Source of the DNA: Phytomonas francai
Taxonomy: Eukaryota > Euglenozoa > Kinetoplastea > Trypanosomatida > Trypanosomatidae
Length of the DNA: 64,000 nucleotides
Assembly: GCA_001766655.1 (NCBI GenBank)
Contig: MJCC01000002.1
Location: forward strand, 281,050-345,049
Direction: 5' to 3'
Shown: piece after piece, positions 1-9,192 of the stretch
Layout: each line of letters begins with the position of its first letter
Numbering within the stretch: the stretch's first letter is position 1
Position numbers and translations under genes: made by a program
Notes under the pieces: generated by a model
Database searches by the model: none
Told to the model about the DNA's origin: nothing
What the model saw: only the letters and a program-made list of their open reading frames with translations

Positions 1-1845
1 CAGCTGCCGATTTTCATGTTGAGGCAGCCCTCCAGGAGCTACCCGGCTCACACTCCAAAGGAGGAGCATCTGAACCAACCTTCAGAGAATAGTGATAGCT
101 CTGTAAGTTCTGAATTAATTCAATCCACTTTTCACAGAGCTGTAAGCAAGGTCCATATTGGGATAAATAAGCTTGTGGGTGTAGCCGAGCGGAATCTCCT
201 CGTGCGACCGATGCATCACATTGATCATTTGCAAAAAATTGTGCAGGATGTGTTCTACAAACCCTTTGGGAGCCCCAACTACTTGCCTTTCTTCAATCTT
301 GAGACCGCAATCGATTGCTTCAACTTGTCCTGGGAGGTATACAATGTCGAGGAGAACAGCATCGTTGAATACGCAGAGACGGGTATTTTTTCAACCCTGA
401 ACAAGATGCTTTACAGGGTTGTAAAAATTTTTGATACTTGTTCCTGCAGAGGTTCTACGACTAAGGACGTTTCCAAGGAAGACAATAAACTTTCAGGATC
501 TCTGGATGCGACCAAAGTTCAGTATTGCGATGCCGGTGCTATGAATCGTACATACAATGATCGAGCTGCATCAGTTGTTCTCGGAGAGAAGCCCATTGAG
601 ACAGGCGAAGCTTGCCATGTGGGTGCGGAGACGCCAACAGTGTCTAATCAGATGCACTTCAAAACTGAAAATGCGGGTCAATTGACTCCTAATCCCCGTG
701 CAGAGCCCCCATCGGATGCGAAAATCGACAATGAAAGAAGCGCCCATCTGGAGTATCCTCATGAAGGCAATTCTTCTTCGATGAATCATAAAATCGATAA
801 TGGGAATAAGCAGACTCGAAATAAGGCAACAGAGGAGCAAACAAATGCCCCCAGCGATTCCAGCCATTGCGCTCATCATGTCCAAGTAACAACTCACAAA
901 CAGTCCGTTTCACCGCTTGTCTCCGATAAGCCTCAGCTACCCACTCGGGTAATTCCTATGAATGTCGAGAAGTACGGCTACAAACCCATTCTTGTGACGC
1001 AGATCAAAGAGGTGCAAGTGCTTATGGCGCAGATCGACACGGATGTTCCGGAGCATTTATACAAAGCCCCACGCATCGTGATTGCCTTACGTGGGACTGC
1101 GAACTGGAGCAACGCGCGAGATGACATGAATGTTGACCGTGTCGTGTGGGATGAGATGGTAGAGGAAAGTACAGCGGCGAAAGATAGTCGAAATGACGAT
1201 TCCATGATGACGAATCTCAAAAATCGCGTCTGCATGACCTGCGCCTCGTTCGGGTGGCTGTTGAAGCCTTCTTGCCATGGTGGATTTCTCACCATATGGA
1301 AGGCTATGAGACCAGTGGTAATCGGAAAGCTTCTTGAGGTTCTTCAGAGTGACCCCAACACAGTCTATCGTGTCTTCACAACGGGGCATAGTCTTGGTGG
1401 GGCGCTGGCGTCGTTCTGCGCATACTCAGTAACACGTGAGCTCCATCGAATAGAATATCCCATCCCGGAGGTCACAGTGTACAGCTACGGTACCCCCCGT
1501 ATCGGGAACGCAATATTTTGCCGACTTTACAATGATATGGTACCTAGAACATTTCATGTGACAAATGAGAGCGACATCGTGTCAAGGATGGGAATTCTTT
1601 GCGAATCCCATGTTGGGATCGAAGTAAAAATCGATCGCAATGGCAACTACATTGTCAAACCGACAGATATTGAAAAAATTTTCCCACCAACGAAAGGTTC
1701 CGGACTTTCTGTTATGAATCACTTGATGACCGCTTACGGTGATTCACTCAATACCATTGCAAAACGCTCACAGTGCCTCGCACGATGTTGGGAACCGTAT
1801 ATCACCATTACTTCCGAGACTCCACGCGAAGAATACAAAAGATAA
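1..1845 (+). CDS. Class 3 lipase (alpha/beta hydrolase), 5' end possibly outside window
   Basis: Predicted triacylglycerol/phospholipid lipase. Numbering is from the first in-window ATG at 16, giving 609 residues. The frame stays open back to base 1, so the true N-terminus may lie to the left. The catalytic triad is visible: the nucleophile elbow GHSLGG with Ser459, then Asp520 in the NESDIV segment, and His569 in the segment VMNHLMTAYG. These have the order and spacing of class 3 (fungal-type) lipases. The lipase core covers roughly residues 325-600. It is preceded by a conserved-looking N-terminal part (about 45-140) and a polar, low-complexity stretch (about 145-300) likely to be disordered. 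There is also an insertion of about 60 residues between the beta-strand motif VIALRGTANW and the elbow. No signal peptide or membrane segment is visible. The family is certain; the substrate is unknown. Confidence 0.85.
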   Translation, partial: QLPIFMLRQPSRSYPAHTPKEEHLNQPSENSDSSVSSELIQSTFHRAVSKVHIGINKLVGVAERNLLVRPMHHIDHLQKIVQDVFYKPFGSPNYLPFFNLETAIDCFNLSWEVYNVEENSIVEYAETGIFSTLNKMLYRVVKIFDTCSCRGSTTKDVSKEDNKLSGSLDATKVQYCDAGAMNRTYNDRAASVVLGEKPIETGEACHVGAETPTVSNQMHFKTENAGQLTPNPRAEPPSDAKIDNERSAHLEYPHEGNSSSMNHKIDNGNKQTRNKATEEQTNAPSDSSHCAHHVQVTTHKQSVSPLVSDKPQLPTRVIPMNVEKYGYKPILVTQIKEVQVLMAQIDTDVPEHLYKAPRIVIALRGTANWSNARDDMNVDRVVWDEMVEESTAAKDSRNDDSMMTNLKNRVCMTCASFGWLLKPSCHGGFLTIWKAMRPVVIGKLLEVLQSDPNTVYRVFTTGHSLGGALASFCAYSVTRELHRIEYPIPEVTVYSYGTPRIGNAIFCRLYNDMVPRTFHVTNESDIVSRMGILCESHVGIEVKIDRNGNYIVKPTDIEKIFPPTKGSGLSVMNHLMTAYGDSLNTIAKRSQCLARCWEPYITITSETPREEYKR

Positions 1846-1922
1846 AAGAACTGAATTCTACAATATTTTGTATATAATTTCCTCTTTTAAGATATCTATA
1901 TCTATCTATCTATCTATCTATC

Positions 1923-1976
<54 letters not shown>

Positions 1977-2879
1977 GTGGAGAGAATATGAAGGCTTAAT
2001 AAGCAAAATATGGAACGTTTATTAAGGATTTGTGAAAGATCTAGATGCGGCAGTAAAAGAGTCTGAGTGAGGTTAGGCTACCTTCTTGATCAGAGAAAAG
2101 TGTTATTGTTTTTTATTTCGAAGTTTTAAAAAATCCCTTTGTTTTTTGCATCCTGTGAGTGTGTAGCTTAAGAAGTATAATTTATTCGGTAACGTGAATG
2201 CTTCAAATGGAAATTGAAATAATTTGAAGTCGATTTGTATACTAATGACTTACTTATTTAGTCACATGCATACATTCGTATTAAGCCCAAATATCTGAGG
2301 GTCATCATCATATTGTTAGGGTATAAGATACTTATGCATAAGTAGTGAAGGAAAGTAAAGTGATATTTGCAACAAGAGTTGCTTTACCACAGTGCTATAA
2401 ACACAAATGATTTACATATCCAAGGAAGAATTAAAAAGGTAAAGTGTGCGTGTTACCCTTTTGTATACTTTTTCCTGTCACTCTCACCAATAAGCACCTA
2501 ACATTAACAATTATACTACAACACATATGCAGTTTCGGAGAAATTTCACAGTTTCGGAAAAATTCTTAATCTACAATTGAAATACATCAATTAGCATCTT
2601 TAAAAAGTACTTTCCAAACTGCGGGATAGTTGTGCATAAATTATAAAGTGTCCATTTTTTCGGTCCTTGAGGTATTATGATATTCATTTCTGTCTTTTTT
2701 TGTGTGTAAAAAAAGCGAACGACGGATAGTTCCTTTGACGTTATCACATTCGCCTTAGGTTATATTTTTATATACTACACATAATAAGATTTCTGCCTAT
2801 TATATAGTTACATAAGATAGCGACCTCTTTTACTACCACACTAAACAGTAAAAACAAGTTGCAAAAGAACGCAATACAC
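1846..2879. other. Gene-free AT-rich spacer
   Basis: About 1 kb between the lipase and the small acidic gene. It holds the composite microsatellite listed separately and otherwise AT-rich sequence with pyrimidine runs. No credible gene is seen. It should contain the lipase 3' UTR and the trans-splicing region of the next gene. Confidence 0.6.
1893..1973. repeat. Composite microsatellite (TATC)n-(TA)n-(GA)n
   Basis: Tetranucleotide TATC units to about 1923 pass directly into TA dinucleotides to about 1944 and then into GA dinucleotides ending at 1973. It lies just after the lipase stop, within the probable 3' UTR. Confidence 0.9.
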
Positions 2880-3293
2880 ATGAAAACTGATGCACATGCT
2901 ACTGCGAAGGCGTCTGCTGATGAGGAAGATATGAAGGAAAAAAATGTTGGCACAAACGCCAATTTAATGTCCATTTTGCAGACAGCATATGCCATGCTGA
3001 ATCCTCCGAAAAATGACGAGGTATGGTCCGCTTGGTACAATGAAGTCGACGATGCCTTCAACGATTTTAAGAGTTTCGAACCTGAGATCCCAATTGGTGG
3101 CTCTACTGTGCCTGGTAGTGGAGGCTCCATGCGCACACTAAGCGCGCGCCAAATTAGCGGTCAGTTTGAAGAAGAGGTCGCCAAGTCTTGGGAAGATGAC
3201 TGGGAAGATGAAGATATGGACGACACCTTTGACTGTATTATGGGCCAGATATCTCACTACGAAACATCCGTGGGAGCGGCGGCAATTAAATAG
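2880..3293 (+). CDS. Small acidic protein, candidate SEM1/DSS1/Rpn15-like
   Basis: A 137-residue acidic protein from the ATG at 2880; seven further in-frame codons upstream begin only with TTG. Residues 104-117 form a tryptophan-punctuated acidic motif (WEDDWEDEDMDDTF), preceded by FEEE and followed by a short region that could form a helix. This closely resembles the conserved C-terminal half of SEM1/DSS1 proteins, which are small disordered subunits of the 19S proteasome lid and partners of TREX-2 and BRCA2. A second acidic/aromatic patch lies at about 47-66. SEM1 proteins are usually 70-90 residues, so this one carries an N-terminal extension. The motif is seen directly. The family assignment is inference, because such acidic motifs are easy to match by chance. 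A (GGT)n run follows the stop. Confidence 0.5.
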   Translation: MKTDAHATAKASADEEDMKEKNVGTNANLMSILQTAYAMLNPPKNDEVWSAWYNEVDDAFNDFKSFEPEIPIGGSTVPGSGGSMRTLSARQISGQFEEEVAKSWEDDWEDEDMDDTFDCIMGQISHYETSVGAAAIK

Positions 3294-4180
3294 GCTGGAT
3301 TCAAACAGGAAGAGGTCATGGTGGTGGTGGTGGTAAAGTGAAAGAAAAGGTCCGGGCTCAGTCCTGTTTTATTGTTATTACTATTATCCAATAGCTGTAA
3401 ACCTTTGCACAGAAGCAGATTGCTAGGATGAATAAACATTACGGAAATCGACTCTGTATTACATTCGTTATCTCTATTTATAAAGTCTACCCCATGCATT
3501 TGTGCAAAAGTGATTACATACGATAACAATAGGTGTTCTTAGTTGTAATAACGAGGTATTGGTTTTTGTTGTATGCTTTCTGGAGGAAGGACAAGGGGAG
3601 GATGTTCTCAGAAACAGATTCCCCTCGAAAAACGTTTCAAACGAAATTAGAATACCCACGTTATCTTTTTCCCCTTTTACTTTTATTCTAAGCTATCTAT
3701 TTTCACCAGCGCAATAAATTTCCGGCAGAAGTAATCTCCAAACCTTCCTTAGATCGCTTTTTGATCTTGGATTCATCTATTCGGGATATTAAGAAGAAGC
3801 CATATATATATATATATATATATCAATAATCATAATCCCTCTTCTTTTTCTCTTTCTTCTAAGGGGAACGACACCTTATAGAATATAATAGAGAAAATTA
3901 AAACAAGTAAGCACATCCATAAACACGCCAGATTCATTTATAACTTTGAATTACTAAGGTTTCATAGCGAAGGGTACTGAGGGAGAACACGCCTTTAGAC
4001 TTTTTTTTTTACCAGGCCGTAAAATACACCTGTGGAGTAGGAACAAATACAAATTCAAAAGGGAAAGACTTTGAAACGTGATTTTTTCGTCATTCTGTCA
4101 TTTCATTAAGCGACAAGCACAAGCTTCTTCACATTAGATACCCTTCCATTTTTTCTCGCAACGCAAAGTCTTACAAAACG
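3294..4180. other. Gene-free spacer with TA microsatellite
   Basis: No credible gene is seen. It holds a (GGT)n stretch at about 3318-3334 and a (TA)n tract at 3802-3822. Short open frames on both strands here have intergenic composition and no recognisable protein pattern. Confidence 0.55.
4141..4168 (+). promoter_or_regulatory. Probable trans-splice acceptor of the acyltransferase gene
   Basis: A pyrimidine-rich run at 4141-4158 is followed by an AG at 4167-4168, 12 bases before the ATG at 4181. This is the usual layout of a spliced-leader addition site. Other AGs upstream could be used instead, so the exact site is inferred. Confidence 0.35.
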
Positions 4181-6040
4181 ATGAAGTACATTCCACTAAC
4201 CAAGCTTGCCCAAAATGCATTGAGCTTACCGCGGCTGCCGATTCCGTCCCTTGAGGCAACCGCGAAGCGCTATCGTACGTCATTATTTCCCCTTCAGAGG
4301 GGTGAGGCCGGCGCGCAGCATTTCATGCGCCTTGAAGCCTTCTTGGCGAAATCAGCCCCTGCTTATCAAAAGAAAATCCTCGAGATGGACAAGGCCGCCG
4401 CCGCGGCTGGAACTTATCCTCATACGTATGTGGAATCTATCATGGCTGACGCACAGCTTAGCTGTCGTCTTCCGCTGGAGGTGAACCGTAACGCTGGTCT
4501 TGTGCTGAAGAAGGGGATCAAAGGGACGGATGGAACGCAGGTGGGGGTTGCCGCTGCGATCGCGTACAGTGTAGCACGCTGGATCGAGAATGTAGTACGA
4601 AACGGTGTTGAGGTAGTCGAACCTAATGTTGACCTCTCCCCGCTCGGGACTGAATTTGGTCGCAGTCTGATTCCTTCGAAGGACGCGGACACGGTCCACA
4701 CAACGCCGCTGGAGAAGCTTCGCCACGTCGTCGTGCTGCACGACGGGCATCCCTATTTTGTGCGGGTGTTCGACGACAACCAAAAGGTTTTAGATAGGGC
4801 GCTAATTCAGAAAGCCTTCGAGTTGATCCTCTCCATCACACCAGACGAAGATAACACCACGCCAGTAACGGTACTGACGGCCGGTAGCCGCGCACTGTGG
4901 GGTCAGACTTATCAGGAACTCATTAGCAATGCCGAGAACGCCGAATCACTTTGGCTTTTTCATCAAAGTATCTTAGTCATCTGCTTGGACAGCCAGGCTT
5001 GGGGAGACAACCACTCCCTGGCGACGGCTTCCGCTCTTTGCGGTGGGACGGAAGAAGTAGAGAATCGGTGGTACGATAAGCACCAGGCCATCGTCTCCGC
5101 CGATGGGCAGGTAGCATTTAACTTGGAGTCCACCACAGGTGGACGTGCGCACTGGGCGCGCTGGATCGACGACGTGCTCGGGATTCTGGCAGCGGACGCG
5201 CCATCGGGGCTTGCGTCGACGAGCGGTGTGGATGGCGCTGAGGCGACGCAGATCATGCGCCACCTGAACATTACCTACGGCAAGTCCTTCGCGACGCACA
5301 TCCGCACCGCGCGGCAGGAGGCAAAGGCGCTGGTGAACGATACAGAGGTGCACCCATTGACGCTTCCCGTTGGCAACGCGCAGCTAAGCAAGACGGGGGT
5401 GAGTGCGGATGCGTTCGTCCAGATCGTTCTACACCTCGCGCGGTACATGCTGCACGAGAAACTGTGCTGCACATCGGAAATCCTCCCGACGACATCTTTC
5501 TTTCACGGCTCGACAGAGGTACTGCGCAGCGCTACGATTGAGATGCTGGCGCTCGTCTCGCGTGTGGCGGAAATGGAAAAGGCACAACTTGGAGCCTCGA
5601 TTCCTGAGGGCTCCCCTTCTGTGCAACTCTCCACACGAAAGGGGGAGCTGAAGGAGTTCATTTGCAAAGCCGCGCGCCGCCATGACGAGCTTCTCGCGGA
5701 AGTCAGAAACGGACAAGGCGTTGATCGACATCTGATGGCCTTGCATCACCTCGCCGATAAGAACAAAGATGAGGATGCCTTGGCCTTCTTTAACGACGCG
5801 GTGTTCAAACAAATTAATACTTTCACGCTTCAGACGTGCCAGTTTACGCAGCCATGGCTGCAATACTACTCCTTTGGCCCAGCCACACAAAATGGCTATG
5901 GCCTTGGTTACGTCATCGATGAAGACGAGATACGCCTGTCATTGTCGGCCTTCGCGAACAGTCCATCCGCCAGCGTTTCCGACCTGGCAGCGGCAATTAC
6001 CAGGGCCTCTGAGATCATCATACAGACCCTTTTGCAGTAA
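4181..6040 (+). CDS. Carnitine/choline acyltransferase-family protein with altered active site
   Basis: A 619-residue member of the carnitine/choline acyltransferase family (carnitine acetyltransferase is about 626). Family members move acyl groups between CoA and carnitine or choline. The N-terminal signature LPRLPIPSLEAT (about 17-28), the RWYDK block, the DRHLMALHHLA block and the FGPATQNGYGLGY block near the C-terminus all match the family. However, the catalytic segment that normally reads N-x-E-H-S-x-x-D-G is here NLESTTGGR at 314-322, so the catalytic His is Ser317 and the Asp is Gly321. The STS substrate motif is replaced by QTC at 551-553, and the usual GRTE is GSTE at 443-446. The fold is probably kept while canonical chemistry is lost. 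The N-terminus is mildly basic and could be a mitochondrial leader; there is no C-terminal SKL-type signal. Confidence 0.88.
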   Translation: MKYIPLTKLAQNALSLPRLPIPSLEATAKRYRTSLFPLQRGEAGAQHFMRLEAFLAKSAPAYQKKILEMDKAAAAAGTYPHTYVESIMADAQLSCRLPLEVNRNAGLVLKKGIKGTDGTQVGVAAAIAYSVARWIENVVRNGVEVVEPNVDLSPLGTEFGRSLIPSKDADTVHTTPLEKLRHVVVLHDGHPYFVRVFDDNQKVLDRALIQKAFELILSITPDEDNTTPVTVLTAGSRALWGQTYQELISNAENAESLWLFHQSILVICLDSQAWGDNHSLATASALCGGTEEVENRWYDKHQAIVSADGQVAFNLESTTGGRAHWARWIDDVLGILAADAPSGLASTSGVDGAEATQIMRHLNITYGKSFATHIRTARQEAKALVNDTEVHPLTLPVGNAQLSKTGVSADAFVQIVLHLARYMLHEKLCCTSEILPTTSFFHGSTEVLRSATIEMLALVSRVAEMEKAQLGASIPEGSPSVQLSTRKGELKEFICKAARRHDELLAEVRNGQGVDRHLMALHHLADKNKDEDALAFFNDAVFKQINTFTLQTCQFTQPWLQYYSFGPATQNGYGLGYVIDEDEIRLSLSAFANSPSASVSDLAAAITRASEIIIQTLLQ

Positions 6041-7555
6041 GGGGCAAGGATAGAGTGCTGAGAAATCGAATGCTAAAAAATTTGGGTGGGGTGCTTTCCC
6101 TTTTTTTTTAAGGGAGGGGTGTAGAAGCTATATTCAGATCGTTAATAATTAGTGTAATGAGTGCTTCTTTGTGTGTGTGTGTGCATGCGTATGTGTGGAA
6201 TGTGTAGGCAAATATGTTAAAGATGAAAGTGATATAAAAACAGAAAGAAAAAAAACGGATATTTCTATTTTATGAGATTACCTTGTTAAGGTAACCACTA
6301 TGACGAGTAGCGGCGGATCTTTTTTTTACGTATTTACAGCGGCAGATGAATCCAGAACAGACCTCCTGGTGTATCAGGAAAAGGTATTAAAGACGGCCAT
6401 TTTATGAGTTGCAAAGGAGGTTGACGAGCTCATATCTGGGATTGCTTTTACGTACTTTATATTCCTTATTGATACGTATTTTTTGGAGCGCTCAAGAATC
6501 ACAATCCTTAATGCTTTTCTCGGTACTACTATGTTTTTCCCTTTTCCTTTTTTGTGTATTCGCAGTTTTGCGTCCGTTTTTCTCCATTAAGAGTCATACA
6601 GCTTCTCTTGGGCATTATACAAACGTAATAACAGAAGGTCAGAAGATATCCCCATTGCATCAATTTTCAAGTCTTCGCAATCCAAAGGTCCTCTCCTCTT
6701 TTATCTTTGATGGGCGTTCTTATTTTGAAGGGGATTCTCCCCTATAAAAGGGAAAAATACTGATCAGTTTTACGCTCTGATGATATAAAATTAAATGATT
6801 TTCGTTTATTATTGCTATCGAAAAGAGTGTTCAGCGCTGAGGAAGAAAAATATGATCTGATTGACAGAAACATAGAGAAGATTGCTTTTTCTTGCTTCCT
6901 TTTTTATATTGGCATACAATAATTCTAATGCTAATAAGTTGTGTAAGCGCAACTCCTTCGTTTACCATTAGCTTTCTCCACAGGTGTCTTCAGTGAAGAA
7001 AAAAAGGCACTGGAATATCAAACCGGTAATTTTATTTTCTTTTTTATTTACCTATTACTGTTGTGTGTGTACGTAAAAATAAGTATACGCTTTTGTTGTG
7101 CTGACGAATTTTGTTCACTATCAAAAATGAATAGCATGGAGCATGTCATCGCATTTATGGTCTAAAACATGCACTGACAAAAGGTCAGAAATAATGGTAA
7201 ATTCGTAATTCAGCGATAATTCCCGAAGGCGTAGGGAAAAAATGAAAGTGAAACTAATACAGAAATAAGGTTGCATAAAGAGGATCTAATACAGCCTTTA
7301 TGTTCACAAAAATTATCTTCATGTTTATGTAGCTTGAAAGATCTTTATTTTTCTTGCTCTAATTTGAACATTCCTTTCTGGTTCTGAGAACCTTTCATGG
7401 TGCTTTTATTTTGTCTTTGCGGTGTGTAATTTCTTGGAATATGCACAGAAAAGACGTGAACAAATAATAATAATAAAAAACTAAAAAGAAATTGGAATAG
7501 GTATAACAATATAAATAAATAAAAAATAAGTTTATGCCATATTAGTGGGGAATTG
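6041..7555. other. 1.5 kb gene-free spacer
   Basis: AT-rich sequence with homopolymer T and A runs. A plus-strand open frame at about 6409-6747 starts with TTG, is hydrophobic from T-rich composition, and was rejected. No RNA gene was recognised. Confidence 0.55.
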
Positions 7556-8851
7556 ATGTCATCATTATCTCCGGATGCTAGTATTGAACAGGTGAAGAAG
7601 AAGATCTTACACACCCTAGCCCTCGCGGGCCAAGAGACTGTGCTGTTGGAGCAAGTCCAGCGGGACCTCCATGTGGACCCCAAGATCGTTTCATCTGCTC
7701 TTCGCGAACTACTCGAGAGCCGCCAGGTGAACCTAAGCCGGGGGTCCGGGGTGGTGGGGCCTGGGGCCGGCACGGACACACGCACGTACCTCTCCTTAGT
7801 GAACAACCTCAGCGAAAGCGTGTCCCTTGTGCTGGGGGTGATACGCGCCAGCGATCGTACGGGGGTGGATCAAGCCCAAATCGCCTCTAGGCTTCGAATG
7901 AGCCGCACAGATGTCCTCAAGGCACTTCAGACGCTTCTCGCGCAGAAGCACATACAGGAGCGGCGCTCCTTCGCTAACCGCGCAAAGCGCATTTACCTGA
8001 TGCCCCACATCGATCCCTCCGAGGGCGTCACGGGAGGGACGCTCTACTGCGGCGAGGAGTTGGACGTTGCCTTTGTGGATGAGTTGCGGCGGCGCATGGT
8101 TTCATACGTCTTTCAGAAACGTTCCGCGACGATGGAGGAGATCATTCGTTTTGTTGAGGGTGAAACCACCGTCGGACATGGCCATCCGATCGACGGTGGG
8201 ACTCCTGAGAGCCCTATCACCCTCATTGAGTCTCGTCACTACAATTCAAGCCCTTCGCCGGCGCCGCTGGTGATGACGGACAGGCACATTTTGCCGCGCG
8301 ATGTTGAAATATTGGTGCAGTCCTTGGTGTTGGATGGTGTGTTCGATGATGTTCAATCTGGTTGTAGTACAGCCCCAGTCTATCGTCTGTCCACCGGCCA
8401 TAACGTTATTCGCCACTTTACCTGTGTGCGGAAAAAGTCCTCAAGGGGAGGGAAACGGAGTCGCCAAGAGACTGAAAAAGGACAGATGAGCGAGGAAATC
8501 CGTCGCGAACGCCCAGCGAGCCCTTTGGGGCGCTTCCACGGAGTGGATGGCGGCGTGGAAGCAAACGTAGAGCTGTATTCGCTGATGAGTGAGGAAGGCG
8601 AGTGGGAGCCGGCGTGTGTGTCACGGCCCTCAGCGGGGCTTACACTTGAGCCTGTTCATTCTGGCATTGATAACAAAGGGGTCAGCCGTGACGCGAAGGC
8701 TAATAGTCACGACGATGCGGCTGGATGGGCCTACATGCCAGCAGTAGGATTTCCCTGTCTAGGGTGCCCACAACTTTCTAATTGTTCAGTGACTGAAAAA
8801 GGACTAATAAACCCGAAACAGTGTCATTATATTCGTGAATGGTTAAACTAA
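7556..8851 (+). CDS. RPC6: RNA polymerase III subunit RPC6/RPC34 (winged-helix, Fe-S)
   Basis: A 431-residue homologue of the Pol III-specific subunit C34 (human RPC39/POLR3F). In other eukaryotes this subunit contacts TFIIIB and helps open promoters of tRNA, 5S and other small RNA genes. Two or three tandem winged-helix domains fill the N-terminal part, with helices such as VQRDLHVDPKIVSSALRELL (about 33-52) and the IASRLRMSRTDVLKALQTLL segment in the next 80 residues. The C-terminus carries four cysteines, C401, C404, C410 and C423, followed by HYIREWL. This matches the cysteine set that binds an iron-sulfur cluster in metazoan RPC6. A poorly conserved, charged segment (about 290-390) lies before it. 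The ATG at 7556 directly follows a TTG; the ATG is the start. Confidence 0.9.
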   Translation: MSSLSPDASIEQVKKKILHTLALAGQETVLLEQVQRDLHVDPKIVSSALRELLESRQVNLSRGSGVVGPGAGTDTRTYLSLVNNLSESVSLVLGVIRASDRTGVDQAQIASRLRMSRTDVLKALQTLLAQKHIQERRSFANRAKRIYLMPHIDPSEGVTGGTLYCGEELDVAFVDELRRRMVSYVFQKRSATMEEIIRFVEGETTVGHGHPIDGGTPESPITLIESRHYNSSPSPAPLVMTDRHILPRDVEILVQSLVLDGVFDDVQSGCSTAPVYRLSTGHNVIRHFTCVRKKSSRGGKRSRQETEKGQMSEEIRRERPASPLGRFHGVDGGVEANVELYSLMSEEGEWEPACVSRPSAGLTLEPVHSGIDNKGVSRDAKANSHDDAAGWAYMPAVGFPCLGCPQLSNCSVTEKGLINPKQCHYIREWLN

Positions 8852-9192
8852 GCTATAGTGGTGTGGGAATGTCTCGATGTATAATGAAAGTCGGAAAAGC
8901 CTTCTTACCATGATACAATAACAGTCTAGCTCGCCGTGTTTGCGTCTTTCTTTAGCTTATCCACATAAATTTCATATCGTATTCTGGGAGCACACGAGCT
9001 GTTCCACAATTTACTTGGGGAAAAATGATGCCAAACGGATCTACGTATATGCATAGAAGCAATATAATACTTCATTTACATCCTCTTTTTGTCGATTATC
9101 AAGGGAAGAGTTTTTCCCTTTACATTTATTTAGACTTTTTGTGCATGTATTGATATTTCTAGGCAATAAGCTAGCTCTCGATCCATACGATT
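8852..9192. other. Short spacer
   Basis: About 340 bases of AT-rich sequence with no gene. It must hold the RPC6 3' UTR and the splice acceptor of the kinase gene. Confidence 0.5.

Noticed and set aside
6409..6747. 112-codon plus-strand open frame
   Set aside because: Begins with TTG, is hydrophobic because of T-rich sequence, and lacks any family pattern.
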